NCBI RefSeq assembly: GCF_014653945.1 | Contig: NZ_BNAU01000009.1 | Location: forward strand, 124,001-188,000 | Origin: Amycolatopsis deserti | Lineage (GTDB): Bacteria > Actinomycetota > Actinomycetes > Mycobacteriales > Pseudonocardiaceae | DNA length: 64,000 nucleotides | Reading direction: 5' to 3' | In this document: piece after piece, positions 17,920 to 28,418 of the stretch | Numbering within the stretch: the first letter of the stretch is position 1 | Layout: the number at the start of each line of letters is the position of its first letter | Notes under the pieces: generated by a model | Seen by the model: only the letters and a program-made list of their open reading frames with translations | The model's database searches: none | Told to the model about the DNA's origin: nothing | Made by a program: the position numbers and the translations under genes

Positions 17920-18155
17920 GTGAGTCGATCTACAACCGCATCGCGATGCTGCGCGCCGAGCGCGGCATCTCACGGCGGCAGCTGGCCGAGGCGGTCGGGG
18001 TGCACTACCAGACGATCGGCTACCTCGAGCGCGGCGAGTACAGCCCGAGCCTGTACCTCGCGCTGCGCATCGCGGAGTACTTCGAGGTGCCCGTCGAGGT
18101 GATCTTCTCCACGCGACCCTTCCCCCGCCTCGGCCGCGAGGAACGGACGGCTTGA
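17916..18155 (+). CDS. Small XRE-family DNA-binding protein
   Basis: A 79-residue protein that is almost entirely a Cro/CI-type helix-turn-helix: RIAMLRAERGISRRQLAEAV, then GVHYQTIGYLERGEYSPS and LALRIAEYFEVPVEVIF. It resembles the short YozG-like regulators often found next to ABC-2 exporters and transmembrane proteins. The ATG overlaps the permease stop by 4 bases. It could bind the dyad at 16109-16126 to control its own operon; that is inference from position. Confidence 0.88.
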   Translation: MSESIYNRIAMLRAERGISRRQLAEAVGVHYQTIGYLERGEYSPSLYLALRIAEYFEVPVEVIFSTRPFPRLGREERTA

Positions 18156-18205
18156 CTCCGGGCCCGCCCAGCGGACAGTGTTGGGGAGACCTAGGAGGGA
18201 ACCGC

Positions 18206-21200
18206 GTGATCCTGCTGCTGTCCACTTCGGACACCGACCTGCTCAGCGCCCGGACCAGTGAGGCCGGTTACACCCTGGCCAACCCGGCCCGGCTCGACCT
18301 GGCCGAGCTGCCCGCGCTGCTGGAAGGCGCGGACATCGTCGTGGTCCGCATCCTGGGATCGGCGCGGACCTGGCAGGAGGGCTTGGACACCGTCCGGGCC
18401 AGCGGCAAGCACGTGGTGGTCCTGGGCGGTGAGCAGACACCGGACGCGGAGCTGATGGCGTTGTCCACCGTTCCGGCCGGCATCGCCACCGAGGCGCACG
18501 CCTACCTCGCGCAGGGCGGCCCGGCCAACCTCACCCAGCTGCACCGGTTCCTCACCGACACGCTGCTGCTCACCGGCGACGGCTTCGAGCCGCCCGCCGA
18601 GCAGCCCGCGTGGGGTGTGCTGGATCGACACGGACGCCGCGCTGTGAACTCCCGCGGTCCCGTCGTGGCGATCCTCTACTACCGCGCGCACCACCTGTCC
18701 GGGAACACGCGGTTCGTCGAGGCGCTGGCCGAGGCGGTCGAGGACGCGGGCGGGCAGGCCCTGCCGATCTACTGCGCGTCGCTGCGCTCGCGTGAGCCGG
18801 AGATGATGGCCGAGCTGCGCAAGGCCGACGCGCTGCTGGTCACCGTGCTCGCCGCGGGCGGCACCCGGCCGTCGGAGGCCGGCGCCGGCGGGGACGACGA
18901 GGCGTGGGACGTCGCCGAGCTGGCCGCGCTCGACGTGCCGACGCTGCAGGCGCTGTGCCTGACCAGCGACCGCGCGACCTGGGAGGCCAACGACGACGGC
19001 CTGTCGCCGCTGGACGCGGGCAACCAGATGGCGGTGCCGGAGTTCGACGGCCGCCTGATCACCGTGCCGTTCTCGTTCAAGGAGATCGACGACGACGGCC
19101 TGCCGCACTATGTCCCGGACCCCGAGCGGGCCGCGCGGGTCGCGGGCATCGCCCTCGCGCATGCCCGGCTGCGGCACACCCCGCCGCCGGAGCGCAAGAT
19201 CGTGCTGATGCTGTCGGCGTACCCCACGAAGCACTCCCGCGTGGGCAACGCGGTGGGCCTGGACACCCCGGCCTCGGCCGTCGAGCTGCTGCGGCGCATG
19301 CGGGAGCAGGGCTACGACCTGGGCGACGAGCCCTTCCCGGGCGTCGAGCCCACCGGCACCGACCAGCCGGACGGCGACGCGCTCATCCACGCGCTGATCG
19401 CCGCGGGCGGCCAGGACCCGGAGTGGCTGACCGAGGAGCAGCTGTCCGGCAACCCGATCCGCGTGCCCGCCGCGCGTTACCGCGAGTGGTTCGCCGCGCT
19501 TCCCGAAGACCTGCGTGCGGAGATCGAGGAGCACTGGGGCCCGCCGCCCGGCGACCTGTACGTGGACCGGTCGTCCAATCCGGACGGTGACATCGTGCTG
19601 GCCTCGCTGCGGGCCGGGAACGTCGTGCTGATGATCCAGCCGCCACGCGGGTTCGGCGAGAACCCGGTGGCGATCTACCACAACCCGGACCTGCCGCCGA
19701 GCCACCACTACCTCGCCTGCTACCGCTGGATCGAGGAGGAGTTCGGCGCGCACGCGGTGGTCCACCTCGGCAAGCACGGCTCGCTGGAGTGGCTGCCGGG
19801 CAAGAACGCCGGGCTGTCGCCGTCCTGCGGGCCGGACGCGGTGCTGGGCAACCTGCCGCTGATCTACCCGTTCCTGATCAACGACCCGGGCGAGGGCGCG
19901 CAGGCCAAGCGGCGCGCGCACGCCACGATCGTCGACCACCTGATCCCGCCGATGGCGCGGGCGGAGAGCTACGGCGACCTGGCCCGGCTGGAGCAGCTGC
20001 TCGACGAGCACGCGAACATCGCGGCGATGGACCCGGCGAAGCTGCCCGCGATCCGGCAGCAGATCTGGACGCTGATCCAGGCCGCCAAGCTGGACCACGA
20101 CCTGGGGATTTCCGAGCGCCCGCACGACGCCGAGTTCGACGACTTCCTCCTGCACATCGACGGCTGGCTGTGCGAGGTGAAGGACGCGCAGATCCGCGAC
20201 GGCCTGCACGTCCTCGGCGCCGCGCCGGCCGGTGAGGCGCGGGTCAACCTGGTGCTGGCGATGCTGCGGGCCCAGCAGATGTGGGGCGGCAAGGCCGGTG
20301 CGGTGCCGGGGCTGCGGTCCGTGCTTGGCCTGCGCGACGGCGCGCCGACGTCCGAAGTGGACGCGATCGAGGCGTCGGCGCGGGCGCTGGTCGAGGCGAT
20401 GGAGAAACGGGACTGGGCACCGGAGGCGGTCGCGGAGGTGGCTCCCGATCCGGAGGTCGCGCGGGTGCTGACGTTCGCGGCCACCGAGATCGTGCCCCGG
20501 CTGGCCGGCACGGCCGGCGAGATCGACGCGGTGCTGCACGCCCTGGACGGCGGGTACATCGCGGCCGGGCCGAGCGGATCGCCGCTGCGCGGGCTGGTCA
20601 ACGTGCTGCCGACCGGCCGCAACTTCTACACCGTGGACCCGAAGGCGATCCCGAGCCGCCTGGCGTGGGAGACCGGGCAGGCGCTGGCGGAGTCGCTGCT
20701 GCGGCGCTACCGCGAGGACACCGGCGAGTGGCCGAAGTCGGTCGGCCTGTCGGTGTGGGGCACCTCGGCGATGCGCACCTCCGGTGACGACGCGGCGGAA
20801 GTGCTGGCGCTGCTGGGTGTCCAGCCGGTGTGGGACGACGCGTCCCGCCGGGTGACCGGGCTGGAGCCGATCCCGCTCGCCGAACTGGGCCGTCCGCGCA
20901 TCGACGTGACCGTGCGGATCAGCGGGTTCTTCCGGGACGCGTTCCCGCACGTGGTGGACCTGCTCGACGACGCGGTGCGGCTGGCGGCGTCGCTGGACGA
21001 GCCCGCGTCCGACAACTTCGTGCGCGCGCACGTGCAGGCGGATCTGGCCGAGCACGGTGACGAACGCCGGGCCACCACGCGGATCTTCGGCTCGAAGCCG
21101 GGCGCGTACGGGGCGGGGATCCTGCCCCTGCTGGATTCCGGCAACTGGCGCGACGACGCCGACCTGGCCGAGGTCTACGCGACCTGGGGCGGGTACGCCT

Positions 21201-21796
21201 ACGGGCGCGGTCTGGACGGCGTCGAGGCGCGGCCGGACATGGAGAGCGCGTACCGGCGCATCGAGGTCGCGGCGAAGAACACCGACACGCGTGAGCACGA
21301 CATCGCCGACTCGGATGATTATTTCCAGTACCACGGCGGGATGATCGCGTTCACCCGGGCGTTGACCGGCCAGGCGCCGGCGTCCTATGTGGGCGATTCG
21401 ACGAGCCCGGACGCGGTGCGGACGCGGTCGCTGTCGGAGGAGACGGCCCGCGTGTTCCGCGCGCGGGTGGTGAACCCGCGCTGGATCGCGGCGATGCGCA
21501 AGCACGGTTACAAGGGCGCCTTCGAGCTGGCGGCCACTGTGGACTACCTGTTCGGCTTCGACGCCACCGCCGGGGTCGTGCAGGATTGGATGTACGAGAA
21601 GCTGTCCCAGTCGTACGTCCTCGATCAGCAGAACCAGGAGTTCCTCGCGAAGGCCAACCCGTGGGCGTTGCGCGGCATCATCGAGCGGCTGACCGAGGCC
21701 GCCGACCGCGGCCTGTGGGCGGAGCCGGACCCGGAGCTGCTGGGGGAGTTGCGCGAGGTGTACCTGCGGACCGAGGGCGAGCTGGAGGGCGAGTGA
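18206..21796 (+). CDS. cobN: Cobaltochelatase large subunit CobN
   Basis: The 1196-residue large subunit inserts Co(II) into hydrogenobyrinic acid a,c-diamide. It belongs to the CobN/BchH magnesium-chelatase superfamily. Visible family segments are [59 protein letters not shown] and [16 protein letters not shown] 18206 is chosen because TAGGAGGGA lies at 18192-18200 and the protein then starts [13 protein letters not shown], the usual CobN N-terminus; longer in-frame starts overlap the XRE gene. The partner is probably the ChlID-type protein at 3.1-5.1 kb. The last 4 bases overlap the GTG of pxpA. Confidence 0.95.
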   Translation: MILLLSTSDTDLLSARTSEAGYTLANPARLDLAELPALLEGADIVVVRILGSARTWQEGLDTVRASGKHVVVLGGEQTPDAELMALSTVPAGIATEAHAYLAQGGPANLTQLHRFLTDTLLLTGDGFEPPAEQPAWGVLDRHGRRAVNSRGPVVAILYYRAHHLSGNTRFVEALAEAVEDAGGQALPIYCASLRSREPEMMAELRKADALLVTVLAAGGTRPSEAGAGGDDEAWDVAELAALDVPTLQALCLTSDRATWEANDDGLSPLDAGNQMAVPEFDGRLITVPFSFKEIDDDGLPHYVPDPERAARVAGIALAHARLRHTPPPERKIVLMLSAYPTKHSRVGNAVGLDTPASAVELLRRMREQGYDLGDEPFPGVEPTGTDQPDGDALIHALIAAGGQDPEWLTEEQLSGNPIRVPAARYREWFAALPEDLRAEIEEHWGPPPGDLYVDRSSNPDGDIVLASLRAGNVVLMIQPPRGFGENPVAIYHNPDLPPSHHYLACYRWIEEEFGAHAVVHLGKHGSLEWLPGKNAGLSPSCGPDAVLGNLPLIYPFLINDPGEGAQAKRRAHATIVDHLIPPMARAESYGDLARLEQLLDEHANIAAMDPAKLPAIRQQIWTLIQAAKLDHDLGISERPHDAEFDDFLLHIDGWLCEVKDAQIRDGLHVLGAAPAGEARVNLVLAMLRAQQMWGGKAGAVPGLRSVLGLRDGAPTSEVDAIEASARALVEAMEKRDWAPEAVAEVAPDPEVARVLTFAATEIVPRLAGTAGEIDAVLHALDGGYIAAGPSGSPLRGLVNVLPTGRNFYTVDPKAIPSRLAWETGQALAESLLRRYREDTGEWPKSVGLSVWGTSAMRTSGDDAAEVLALLGVQPVWDDASRRVTGLEPIPLAELGRPRIDVTVRISGFFRDAFPHVVDLLDDAVRLAASLDEPASDNFVRAHVQADLAEHGDERRATTRIFGSKPGAYGAGILPLLDSGNWRDDADLAEVYATWGGYAYGRGLDGVEARPDMESAYRRIEVAAKNTDTREHDIADSDDYFQYHGGMIAFTRALTGQAPASYVGDSTSPDAVRTRSLSEETARVFRARVVNPRWIAAMRKHGYKGAFELAATVDYLFGFDATAGVVQDWMYEKLSQSYVLDQQNQEFLAKANPWALRGIIERLTEAADRGLWAEPDPELLGELREVYLRTEGELEGE

Positions 21797-22569
21797 CCGG
21801 GGTGGACCTGAACGCGGATCTCGGCGAGGGATTCGGGGTCTGGCGCCTCACGGAGGACGACGCGCTGCTGGAGATCGTCTCCAGCGCCAACGTGGCGTGC
21901 GGTTTCCACGCGGGAGACCCGAGCGTGCTGCGACGCGTGACGGCGGCGGCCGCCGAGCGGGGTGTCGCGGTCGGCGCGCAGGTGGCGTACCGGGACCTGG
22001 CCGGCTTCGGGCGGCGGTTCTTGGACGTGTCCCCTGCCGAGTTGACCGATGACGTGCTGTACCAGATCGGGGCGCTGGACGCGTTCGCCCGGGTGGCGGG
22101 AACGCGGGTGGCGTACGTGAAGCCGCACGGCGCGCTCTACAACGCGATCGTGCACCACGCGGAACAGGCCACGGCGGTGGTCGAGGCGGTGCGGTTGTTC
22201 GACCCGTCGTTGCCGGTGCTGGGGTTGCCCGGTTCGGAGTTCCTGCGCCAGGCGGAGACGGCCGGTCTGCGCCCGGTGCGCGAGGCGTTCGCCGACCGGG
22301 CCTACACGCCGTCCGGAACGCTGGTCTCGCGCCGAGAGCCCGGAGCGGTGATCCACGACGCCGACGAGGTGGTCCGCCGATGCGTGCGGATGGCTGTCGA
22401 GGGCGTTGTGGTGGCTGTGGACGGTTCCGAGGTGAAGGTGGAGCCGGAGTCGATCTGCCTGCACGGGGACACCCCCGGCGCGGTGGAGATCGGCCGCCGC
22501 GTGCGGGCGGCGCTGGTGGAGGCTGGGGTTTCGGTGCGGCCGTTCACCAGCGCAGCGGCAGGTGCGTGA
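21793..22569 (+). CDS. pxpA: LamB/YcsF family protein (5-oxoprolinase subunit A)
   Basis: A 258-residue LamB/YcsF protein: [13 protein letters not shown] at the start, [15 protein letters not shown]-like [38 protein letters not shown] and [12 protein letters not shown]. Family members act with PxpB and PxpC to hydrolyse 5-oxoproline (pyroglutamate) with ATP. No pxpB or pxpC lies next to it. Its GTG overlaps the cobN stop, so it is co-translated with cobN, an odd partner. The 3' end overlaps the convergent P450 gene by 26 bases. Confidence 0.9.
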   Translation: MTGVDLNADLGEGFGVWRLTEDDALLEIVSSANVACGFHAGDPSVLRRVTAAAAERGVAVGAQVAYRDLAGFGRRFLDVSPAELTDDVLYQIGALDAFARVAGTRVAYVKPHGALYNAIVHHAEQATAVVEAVRLFDPSLPVLGLPGSEFLRQAETAGLRPVREAFADRAYTPSGTLVSRREPGAVIHDADEVVRRCVRMAVEGVVVAVDGSEVKVEPESICLHGDTPGAVEIGRRVRAALVEAGVSVRPFTSAAAGA

Positions 22570-23779
22570 TCCCGTTGATGAAGTTCGACGTCAACCGCCG
22601 CACCTCGCCATCCAAACGCACCTCGGGCAGCATCGTCAGGAACTCCCGGAAGAACACCCGCATCTGCAACCGCCCGAAGTGCGCCCCCAGACACAGATGC
22701 GGCCCCTGCCCGAACGCCAAGTGATCGTTCGGCGCCCGCGAGACGTCGAACCGATAGGGATCCGGGAACTGCCGCTCGTCGAAATGCGCCGAAGCGAAAT
22801 ACACCACGACCTTGTCCCCCGCGGCGATCCGCTTCCCTCCCAACGAGGTGTCGACGGCAGCCGTCCGCCGGAAGGTCAGCACCGGCGGATGCCACCGCAG
22901 CATCTCCTCCACCGCGCTCGGCACCAGCGACGGATCGGCCCGCAACCGCCGGTACTCGCCGGGGTTCTGCACCAGCGCCAGCACCCCGCCCGGAAGCGCG
23001 CTGCGCACCGTGTCGTTCCCGGCGATCACCATGAGGAAGAAGAACATCCGCAGCTCGGCGTCGTCCAGGGAGCGTCCGTCCACAGTGGCCTGGACCAGCG
23101 CGGTCATCAGGTCGTCGGCCGGATCGCGGCGCTTGGCCTCGGCCAGTTCCTGCGCGTAGCCGAACATGTCGGCCAGCATCGCCGGGGACCGCGGGTTGAT
23201 CGGCTTCCCGTCGGGGCCGCGCACGATCTCGGCGTGCTCCGGGTCCTGGTAGCCGATGACGCGGTTGGTCCACTTCAGCAGCAAGCCGCGGTCCTGCGGC
23301 GGCACCCCGATCAGGTCGGCGAGGTTGAGCAGCGGGAAATCGTCGGTCACCTCGACCGACAGATCACACCGCCCGCGCGGCACCACCGCCCCGATCAGAG
23401 CCCGCGCCCGCTCGGCGATCTGGTCGGCCGAGCGCTCCAGCCGCCGCCGGGTGAACACCGCGGACACGATGCGGCGCAACCGGTTGTGCTCCGGCGGGTC
23501 CATGTTCAGGATCATCCGCCGGATGAACGTGAGGTCGTCCGGCTCGGGGTCCCGGATCTGCGTCGCCCCCAGCCAGGACGAGAACACCTCCGGCGTGCGC
23601 AGCACGTGCTTCACGTCGGCGTACCGGGTCACCGCCCAGTAGCCGGGCCCGGACGGCCAGTCGAGCACCTCGTGTTCGTCCTGCCACGCGACCGGTTCGG
23701 TGTCGCGCAGGCGGCGCAGCTCGTCGTGCGGCACACCGCGGGCGAACACCCTCGGGTCGAAGACGTCCACATCGGACAT
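22544..23779 (-). CDS. Cytochrome P450
   Basis: Soluble bacterial P450 (411 residues). The oxygen-activation helix reads AGNDTVRSA (D-T in place of the usual acid-threonine pair), the ExxR pair lies in EEMLRWHPP, and the heme loop [10 protein letters not shown] puts the axial cysteine near 363. [19 protein letters not shown] resembles the CYP125/CYP142/CYP124 group, which hydroxylates sterol or branched side chains; this assignment is tentative. The ATG at 23777-23779 shares a base with the stop of the upstream hydrolase gene, so the two are one operon. No ferredoxin gene is adjacent. Confidence 0.92.
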   Translation of the reverse strand: MSDVDVFDPRVFARGVPHDELRRLRDTEPVAWQDEHEVLDWPSGPGYWAVTRYADVKHVLRTPEVFSSWLGATQIRDPEPDDLTFIRRMILNMDPPEHNRLRRIVSAVFTRRRLERSADQIAERARALIGAVVPRGRCDLSVEVTDDFPLLNLADLIGVPPQDRGLLLKWTNRVIGYQDPEHAEIVRGPDGKPINPRSPAMLADMFGYAQELAEAKRRDPADDLMTALVQATVDGRSLDDAELRMFFFLMVIAGNDTVRSALPGGVLALVQNPGEYRRLRADPSLVPSAVEEMLRWHPPVLTFRRTAAVDTSLGGKRIAAGDKVVVYFASAHFDERQFPDPYRFDVSRAPNDHLAFGQGPHLCLGAHFGRLQMRVFFREFLTMLPEVRLDGEVRRLTSNFINGITHLPLRW

Positions 23780-24525
23780 CAGTGCTCGTCCAGGAACACT
23801 TCGATCATGTTCGCCACCGTCACCGGCACCTCGTCGGCCGCGTAGTGCCCGGCGTCGGGCAGCACCTCCAGCTCGAGCTTCGGGTACCACTGCCCGAAGG
23901 TCCCGAGCATGACGTCCTCGCTGAGCGCGGGATCGTGTTCGCCGACGACGACCTTGATCGGCACTTCGTTGCCGGCGATGCGCTCGGAGAAGTCGGTCTT
24001 CGCCCAAGCCTCCAGGTACTCGGCGAACGCGGTCTTGTCGGAGTTCTCCAGCGAGTGCATGACCATGCCGTCGAGCCACGAGTCGGGGTGCCGGCCGCCG
24101 GTGGTGAAGTCGATGATCGCGCGCCGGCTGGCCGGGTCGTCGGCGGCGCTGCTGAACAGGCCCCAGGTGTCCTCGTCCATCGGCACGCCGCTCGCGGGCA
24201 CCGGGGAGATCCCGAACAGGGACCGGACGCGGCCGGGCGCCTCGGCGAGGACGTACTGCATGACGCTGCCGCCCATCGAGTGCCCGACGAGGGAGAACCG
24301 GTCGACGCCGAGTTCGTCGGCGAGCAGCAGCACGTCCCCGGCCGCCTCGGCGATGGTGTGCGCGCCCGCCTCGTCCTTGCGCGTGCCGTAGCCGCGGTAG
24401 TCGGGGAAGAGGTAGCTGAACCGCTCGGTGTCGAGGTGCGGGGTGAGTTCCTGCCACGCCTTCGACGACCCGAACCAGCCGTGCAGCACGAACACGACGT
24501 GCTCACCGGTGCCGACCCGCTCCAT
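23779..24525 (-). CDS. Alpha/beta-fold hydrolase
   Basis: A 248-residue alpha/beta hydrolase. The nucleophile elbow GHSMGG places Ser at 83, with Asp 198 in GEHDPA and His 227 in DAGHYAA completing the triad; the oxyanion-hole segment is LHGWFGSS. ATG 24523-24525 is chosen over a longer frame because GGAGG lies 7 bases upstream and the N-terminus MERVGTGEHVVFVLHG is typical. It is coupled to the P450 gene (TGATG). An esterase, lactonase or C-C hydrolase role on the P450 product is plausible but not shown. Confidence 0.88.
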   Translation of the reverse strand: MERVGTGEHVVFVLHGWFGSSKAWQELTPHLDTERFSYLFPDYRGYGTRKDEAGAHTIAEAAGDVLLLADELGVDRFSLVGHSMGGSVMQYVLAEAPGRVRSLFGISPVPASGVPMDEDTWGLFSSAADDPASRRAIIDFTTGGRHPDSWLDGMVMHSLENSDKTAFAEYLEAWAKTDFSERIAGNEVPIKVVVGEHDPALSEDVMLGTFGQWYPKLELEVLPDAGHYAADEVPVTVANMIEVFLDEH

Positions 24526-24611
24526 GTGCGCCCTCCAAGTCCTCGCTGACCCGTGCAGTGGCGAGCTTGGCACACTCGCGGCACGTTGGCACGGACACGC
24601 AGAATGATCTT

Positions 24612-24850
24612 GTGGACTCCCTGCTCACCCGGCTGCCCACGGTGACCGAGCCGGCGCCGCTGGACCTGGCCTTGTTCAACCACACCGCCGACCCGTTCGG
24701 CGCGCACGTGGGCGTCTGGACCGACGACGACCGTGTGCTGCACCTGTGCGCGGAGGTCGGCAGACCGCGGTGTGGACACTGGCGTAGTTCGCGGCCCGCG
24801 AGCGCTACCGGACGCTGATCGGCTTCAAACGCTGCCACCGAGCGGCGTGA
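24612..24850 (+). pseudogene. Hydrolase-like remnant (NlpC/P60-like end), frameshift plus nonsense
   Basis: From GTG 24612 the frame reads DLALFNHTADPFGAHVGVW and RVLHLCAEVGRP, resembling the central part of an NlpC/P60-like hydrolase (the HVGVW strand). Near 24768-24770 one base appears to be missing. Continuing in the +1 frame restores AVWTLA, then a TAG (24785-24787), then FAARERYRTLIGFKR and a stop at 24848-24850. The end is thus readable only across a frameshift and a nonsense codon. The segment with a catalytic cysteine is absent, so the 5' end is also lost. Family assignment is from memory of the motif order and is tentative. Confidence 0.6.
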
Positions 24851-24865
24851 CCGTAAGGGGTGCGC

Positions 24866-25366
24866 GTGACCGCCGCCCGCCTCGTCGCCACCGTCCCCGC
24901 TCCGCTCGCTCCGGCGAACGCCGACGCCCCGGAAGTGGTGCACCGGATGCTCGTGCAGCGGGGTGACACCGAACTGGTGGCTCTCGATCCCGGCTCGCGG
25001 CGCGAGGTCCGGTTCCCGGCGCCTTGGCCGCGCCGCTTCGGCACTGCGACCGTGTCACCGCGGGGTGATTTCGCCGTGTTCGCCGGTCTGCACGCGGTCC
25101 GCGCGGTGGATCCGGCCGGAAGCACCCGCTGGGAGGTGCGGCACGCCTGCTGGCGTGCCTGCGACGCGATGCACGCGTCGCCGGCCGAGTACGCCGACGC
25201 CGGGCACCACCCGGCCCGCCACTGGCTCCTGCACGACCTGACGCTACGCGGCGAGATCACCTACCCGTTCCCGGTCACAGGCCCGCCGCGCCCCGCGGGC
25301 GAGGGCACCTGGTACACGCTGGCGGAAGACGGCACCGCGGTGCGCTTCTGGACGCTCTCGCGCTAG
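24866..25366 (+). CDS. Hypothetical propeller-like protein, probably internally shortened
   Basis: A 166-residue protein with WD/PQQ-propeller-like strands: HRMLVQRGDTELVALDP, FGTATVSPRGDFAVFAGLHAVRAVDPAGS, and a final GEGTWYTLAEDGTAVRFWTL. The N-terminal and C-terminal parts both resemble a larger actinobacterial hypothetical family of roughly twice this length or more, with the middle blades absent, as if deleted in frame near residue 110. This is recalled from general knowledge and not tested. GTG 24866 is preferred, with AAGGGG a few bases upstream; GTG 24860 is also in frame. It lies between two damaged genes. Confidence 0.5.
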   Translation: MTAARLVATVPAPLAPANADAPEVVHRMLVQRGDTELVALDPGSRREVRFPAPWPRRFGTATVSPRGDFAVFAGLHAVRAVDPAGSTRWEVRHACWRACDAMHASPAEYADAGHHPARHWLLHDLTLRGEITYPFPVTGPPRPAGEGTWYTLAEDGTAVRFWTLSR

Positions 25367-25623
25367 CCGACACGGGCGGCAGGTGACACCGACGCGAACA
25401 ATGCGCTCACGTCCGGCGACGGAGAACCGCCCAGCACCACCCGCACCACGAGCCCGACCGGCAGGCCGAGCGCGATCGGGGCCGGCAGCCCCGTCGCGAT
25501 CCAGATCGGCCCCAGCACCAGCACCCGCGGCAACCCCGCTGGGTCAGCGCGAGCACGAGCGCGGTGGTCAACAGATCGCCAGCCGGACCGGTCCCGCACA
25601 TCCTGGCCCACCATCGGCACCAC
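25363..25623 (-). pseudogene. Frameshifted small membrane protein remnant
   Basis: Read on the minus strand, one frame gives [21 protein letters not shown] shift near 25530 then gives [19 protein letters not shown] and [18 protein letters not shown] in another frame, ending with a stop at 25363-25365. Each part alone is meaningless on the other side of the junction. Together they form two or three hydrophobic helices of a plausible membrane protein. The intact N-terminus is not visible. This looks like a decayed gene; a sequencing indel is the alternative. Confidence 0.5.
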
Positions 25624-25635
25624 GTTCCCCCCAGT

Positions 25636-25881
25636 TCAGGGGCACTCCTCCGCGTGGTTCTGCCACAGCATCGCCGCGTGCAGGGCGTCGATCAGCACCT
25701 CGTCGTCGGCCACGCTCGGTTCGCCGCCCAGCGGGATCCAGCGCTCGCACACCTTGCAGCCGTCCTCGTACCCGGTCAGCAGCATCCCCGGGTACGACAA
25801 CGTCACGGGCTCCCCGTCCGGCCCGTCCACGTCGACGCGCCGGAGGTGCATCGCCACGCGCACCTGCCGCTTCCCGCCCAT
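25636..25881 (-). CDS. Small hypothetical protein with a CxxC motif
   Basis: An 81-residue acidic protein from ATG 25879-25881. It contains [21 protein letters not shown], a CKVCERW pair that could bind metal, and the C-terminal half [19 protein letters not shown]. Codon use (GC-rich third positions) fits coding. The function is not recognised. The longer open frame upstream crosses the tex promoter region and is not used. It is divergent to tex, with about 170 bases between them. Confidence 0.55.
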   Translation of the reverse strand: MGGKRQVRVAMHLRRVDVDGPDGEPVTLSYPGMLLTGYEDGCKVCERWIPLGGEPSVADDEVLIDALHAAMLWQNHAEECP

Positions 25882-26050
25882 CCGCACCTGCCTGCCTCGA
25901 CCCCGGTACCCCGACGTCGCGGCCCGGCGCGCGTTGGTTACCGCGCCGATCCTCCCGATTCGGCAACGGCGGGCACCCCTTGCGTGTCCCGCCGCGGGCG
26001 GCGCAGGCAGAATTGGCCCCCGCAACCGCGAGCAGGGAGTGATCAGCATC

Positions 26051-28390
26051 GTGACAGTGGCCGTGCAGTCGATCGAGCAGAAGATCGCCGAGGAGCTCGG
26101 CGTCCGCGAAGGGCAGGTCAAGGCCGCCGTGGACCTGCTCGACGGCGGGGCGACCGTGCCGTTCATCGCGCGGTACCGCAAGGAGGTGACCGGTGCCCTC
26201 GACGACGCCCAGCTGCGCACGCTCGAGGACCGGCTGCGTTACCTGCGGGAGCTCGACGAGCGCCGGGCCGCGATCCTCGAGTCGATCGACAGCCAGGGCA
26301 AGCTCACCGAGGAGCTGGCCGAGGCGATCCGCGCCGCGGACACCAAGGCCCGGCTGGAGGACATCTACCTCCCCTACAAGCCCAAGCGCCGCACCAAGGC
26401 CCAGATCGCCCGCGAGGCCGGCCTCGAACCGCTGGCCGACGGCCTGCTGAACGACCCGGACACCGACCCGCAGGCCGCCGCGGCCGTGTTCGTCGACCCG
26501 GAGAAGGGCGTCGCGGACGCCCAGGCCGCCCTCGACGGCGCCCGCGCGATCCTGGTCGAGCGCTTCGGCGAGGACGCCGACCTGATCGGCGAGCTGCGCG
26601 AGAAGATGTGGACCGAAGGCTACTTCTCCTCGAAGGTCCGCCAGGGCAAGGAGACCGAGGGCGCGAAGTTCGCCGACTACTTCGACTTCGCCGAACCGTT
26701 CACCAAGATGCCCTCGCACCGGGTGCTGGCGATGCTGCGCGGTGAGAAGGAGGAGGTCCTCGACCTCACCGTCGAACCCGAGGAACCCAGCGACGAGCCG
26801 AAGGTCGGTCCCTCGGACTACGAGCGCCGCATCGCGCAGCGGTTCGGCATCAAGAACGAGGGCCGCCCGGCCGACAAGTGGCTGCAGGACACGGTGCGCT
26901 GGGCGTGGCGCACGAAGATCCTCCTGCACCTGGGCATCGACCTGCGGATGCGGCTGCGGCAGAAGGCCGAGGAGGACGCGGTGAACGTGTTCGCCGCGAA
27001 CCTGCGCGACCTGCTGCTGGCCGCGCCCGCCGGCACGCGCGCCACGATGGGCCTGGACCCGGGCTTCCGCACCGGCGTGAAGGTCGCCGTCGTGGACGCC
27101 ACCGGCAAGGTCGTCAACACCCACACGATCTACCCGCACCAGCCGCAGAACCGCTGGGACCAGTCCATCGACGAGCTGGCGAAGCTCTGCGCCGCCCATT
27201 CGGTGGACCTGATCGCGATCGGCAACGGCACCGCGTCCCGGGAGACCGACAAGCTGGCGATCGAGCTGATCAAGCGGCACCCCGAGCTGAAGCTGACCAA
27301 GGCCGTCGTCTCGGAGGCGGGCGCGTCGGTGTACTCGGCGTCGGCGTTCGCCTCGCAGGAGCTGCCCGAGCTGGACGTCTCGCTGCGCGGCGCGGTCTCG
27401 ATCGCGCGGCGCCTGCAGGACCCGCTGGCCGAGCTGGTGAAGATCGACCCGAAGTCGATCGGCGTCGGGCAGTACCAGCACGACGTGTCCGAGGTCGCGC
27501 TGTCCCGCTCGCTGGACGCGGTGGTCGAGGACTGCGTGAACGCCGTCGGCGTGGACGTCAACACCGCCTCCACCCCACTGCTGACCAGGGTTTCCGGCAT
27601 CACTGCGGGCCTGGCCGAGAACATCGTCAACCACCGCGACACGCACGGCCCGTTCCGGTCGCGCTCGGCGCTGAAGGAGGTCCCGCGACTGGGCCCGAAG
27701 GCGTTCGAGCAGTGCGCGGGCTTCCTGCGGATCCGCGGCGGCGACGACCCGCTGGACTCCTCCAGCGTGCACCCAGAGGCCTACCCGGTGGTGCGGCGGA
27801 TCCTGTCCAAGACCGGCGTCGAGCTGCGTGAGCTGATCGGCAACGAGCGGGTGCTGCGCAAGCTGCGCCCGGAGGACTTCGTGGACGAGACCTTCGGCCT
27901 GCCGACGGTCACCGACATCCTCGCCGAGCTGGAGAAACCCGGCCGCGACCCGCGCCCGGCGTTCAAGACCGCGACCTTCGCCGAGGGCGTGGAGAAGATC
28001 GGCGACCTCAAGCCGGGCATGCGGCTGGAGGGCGTGGTGACCAACGTGGCCGCGTTCGGCGCGTTCGTCGACATCGGCGTGCACCAGGACGGCCTGGTCC
28101 ACGTGTCGGCGATGTCGAAGAACTTCGTCAAGGACCCGCGTGAGGTGGTCAAGCCGGGTGACATCGTCAAGGTGAAGGTGCTCGAGGTGGACATCGCCCG
28201 CAAGCGGATCTCGCTGACCCTGCGCCTGGACGACGAGATCGGCGGCGGCCGCGCCAAACCCGCTGGTGGCGGCGGTGGCGAGCGCCGTGGCGGACAGCCG
28301 CGCAAGGGCGGTCAGCCGAAGCGCCGCGAGCCGGCCGGCGGCGGTGGCGCGCTGGCCGATGCCCTCCGAAAGGCTGGCTACGGTCGCTAA
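26051..28390 (+). CDS. tex: Tex family RNA-binding transcription accessory protein
   Basis: A 779-residue Tex/Spt6-like protein with the expected order. The N-terminal Tex helical region ([21 protein letters not shown]) comes first. A YqgF/RNase H-like domain ([18 protein letters not shown], near residue 334) follows, then helix-hairpin-helix motifs ([21 protein letters not shown]). Near residue 660 a C-terminal S1 RNA-binding domain ([21 protein letters not shown]) ends in a Lys/Arg/Gly-rich tail. It binds RNA and affects transcription. GTG 26051 is used, with GGGAG 11 bases upstream; GTG 26039 is in frame and possible. Confidence 0.94.
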   Translation: MTVAVQSIEQKIAEELGVREGQVKAAVDLLDGGATVPFIARYRKEVTGALDDAQLRTLEDRLRYLRELDERRAAILESIDSQGKLTEELAEAIRAADTKARLEDIYLPYKPKRRTKAQIAREAGLEPLADGLLNDPDTDPQAAAAVFVDPEKGVADAQAALDGARAILVERFGEDADLIGELREKMWTEGYFSSKVRQGKETEGAKFADYFDFAEPFTKMPSHRVLAMLRGEKEEVLDLTVEPEEPSDEPKVGPSDYERRIAQRFGIKNEGRPADKWLQDTVRWAWRTKILLHLGIDLRMRLRQKAEEDAVNVFAANLRDLLLAAPAGTRATMGLDPGFRTGVKVAVVDATGKVVNTHTIYPHQPQNRWDQSIDELAKLCAAHSVDLIAIGNGTASRETDKLAIELIKRHPELKLTKAVVSEAGASVYSASAFASQELPELDVSLRGAVSIARRLQDPLAELVKIDPKSIGVGQYQHDVSEVALSRSLDAVVEDCVNAVGVDVNTASTPLLTRVSGITAGLAENIVNHRDTHGPFRSRSALKEVPRLGPKAFEQCAGFLRIRGGDDPLDSSSVHPEAYPVVRRILSKTGVELRELIGNERVLRKLRPEDFVDETFGLPTVTDILAELEKPGRDPRPAFKTATFAEGVEKIGDLKPGMRLEGVVTNVAAFGAFVDIGVHQDGLVHVSAMSKNFVKDPREVVKPGDIVKVKVLEVDIARKRISLTLRLDDEIGGGRAKPAGGGGGERRGGQPRKGGQPKRREPAGGGGALADALRKAGYGR

Positions 28391-28418
28391 AACGCCGTTC
28401 GGGGTTCATCATCGAAGG

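Noticed and set aside
18191-21505. A 1104-codon minus-strand open frame across cobN
   Set aside because: Antisense to cobN, no recognisable motif, typical of stop-poor GC-rich complement.
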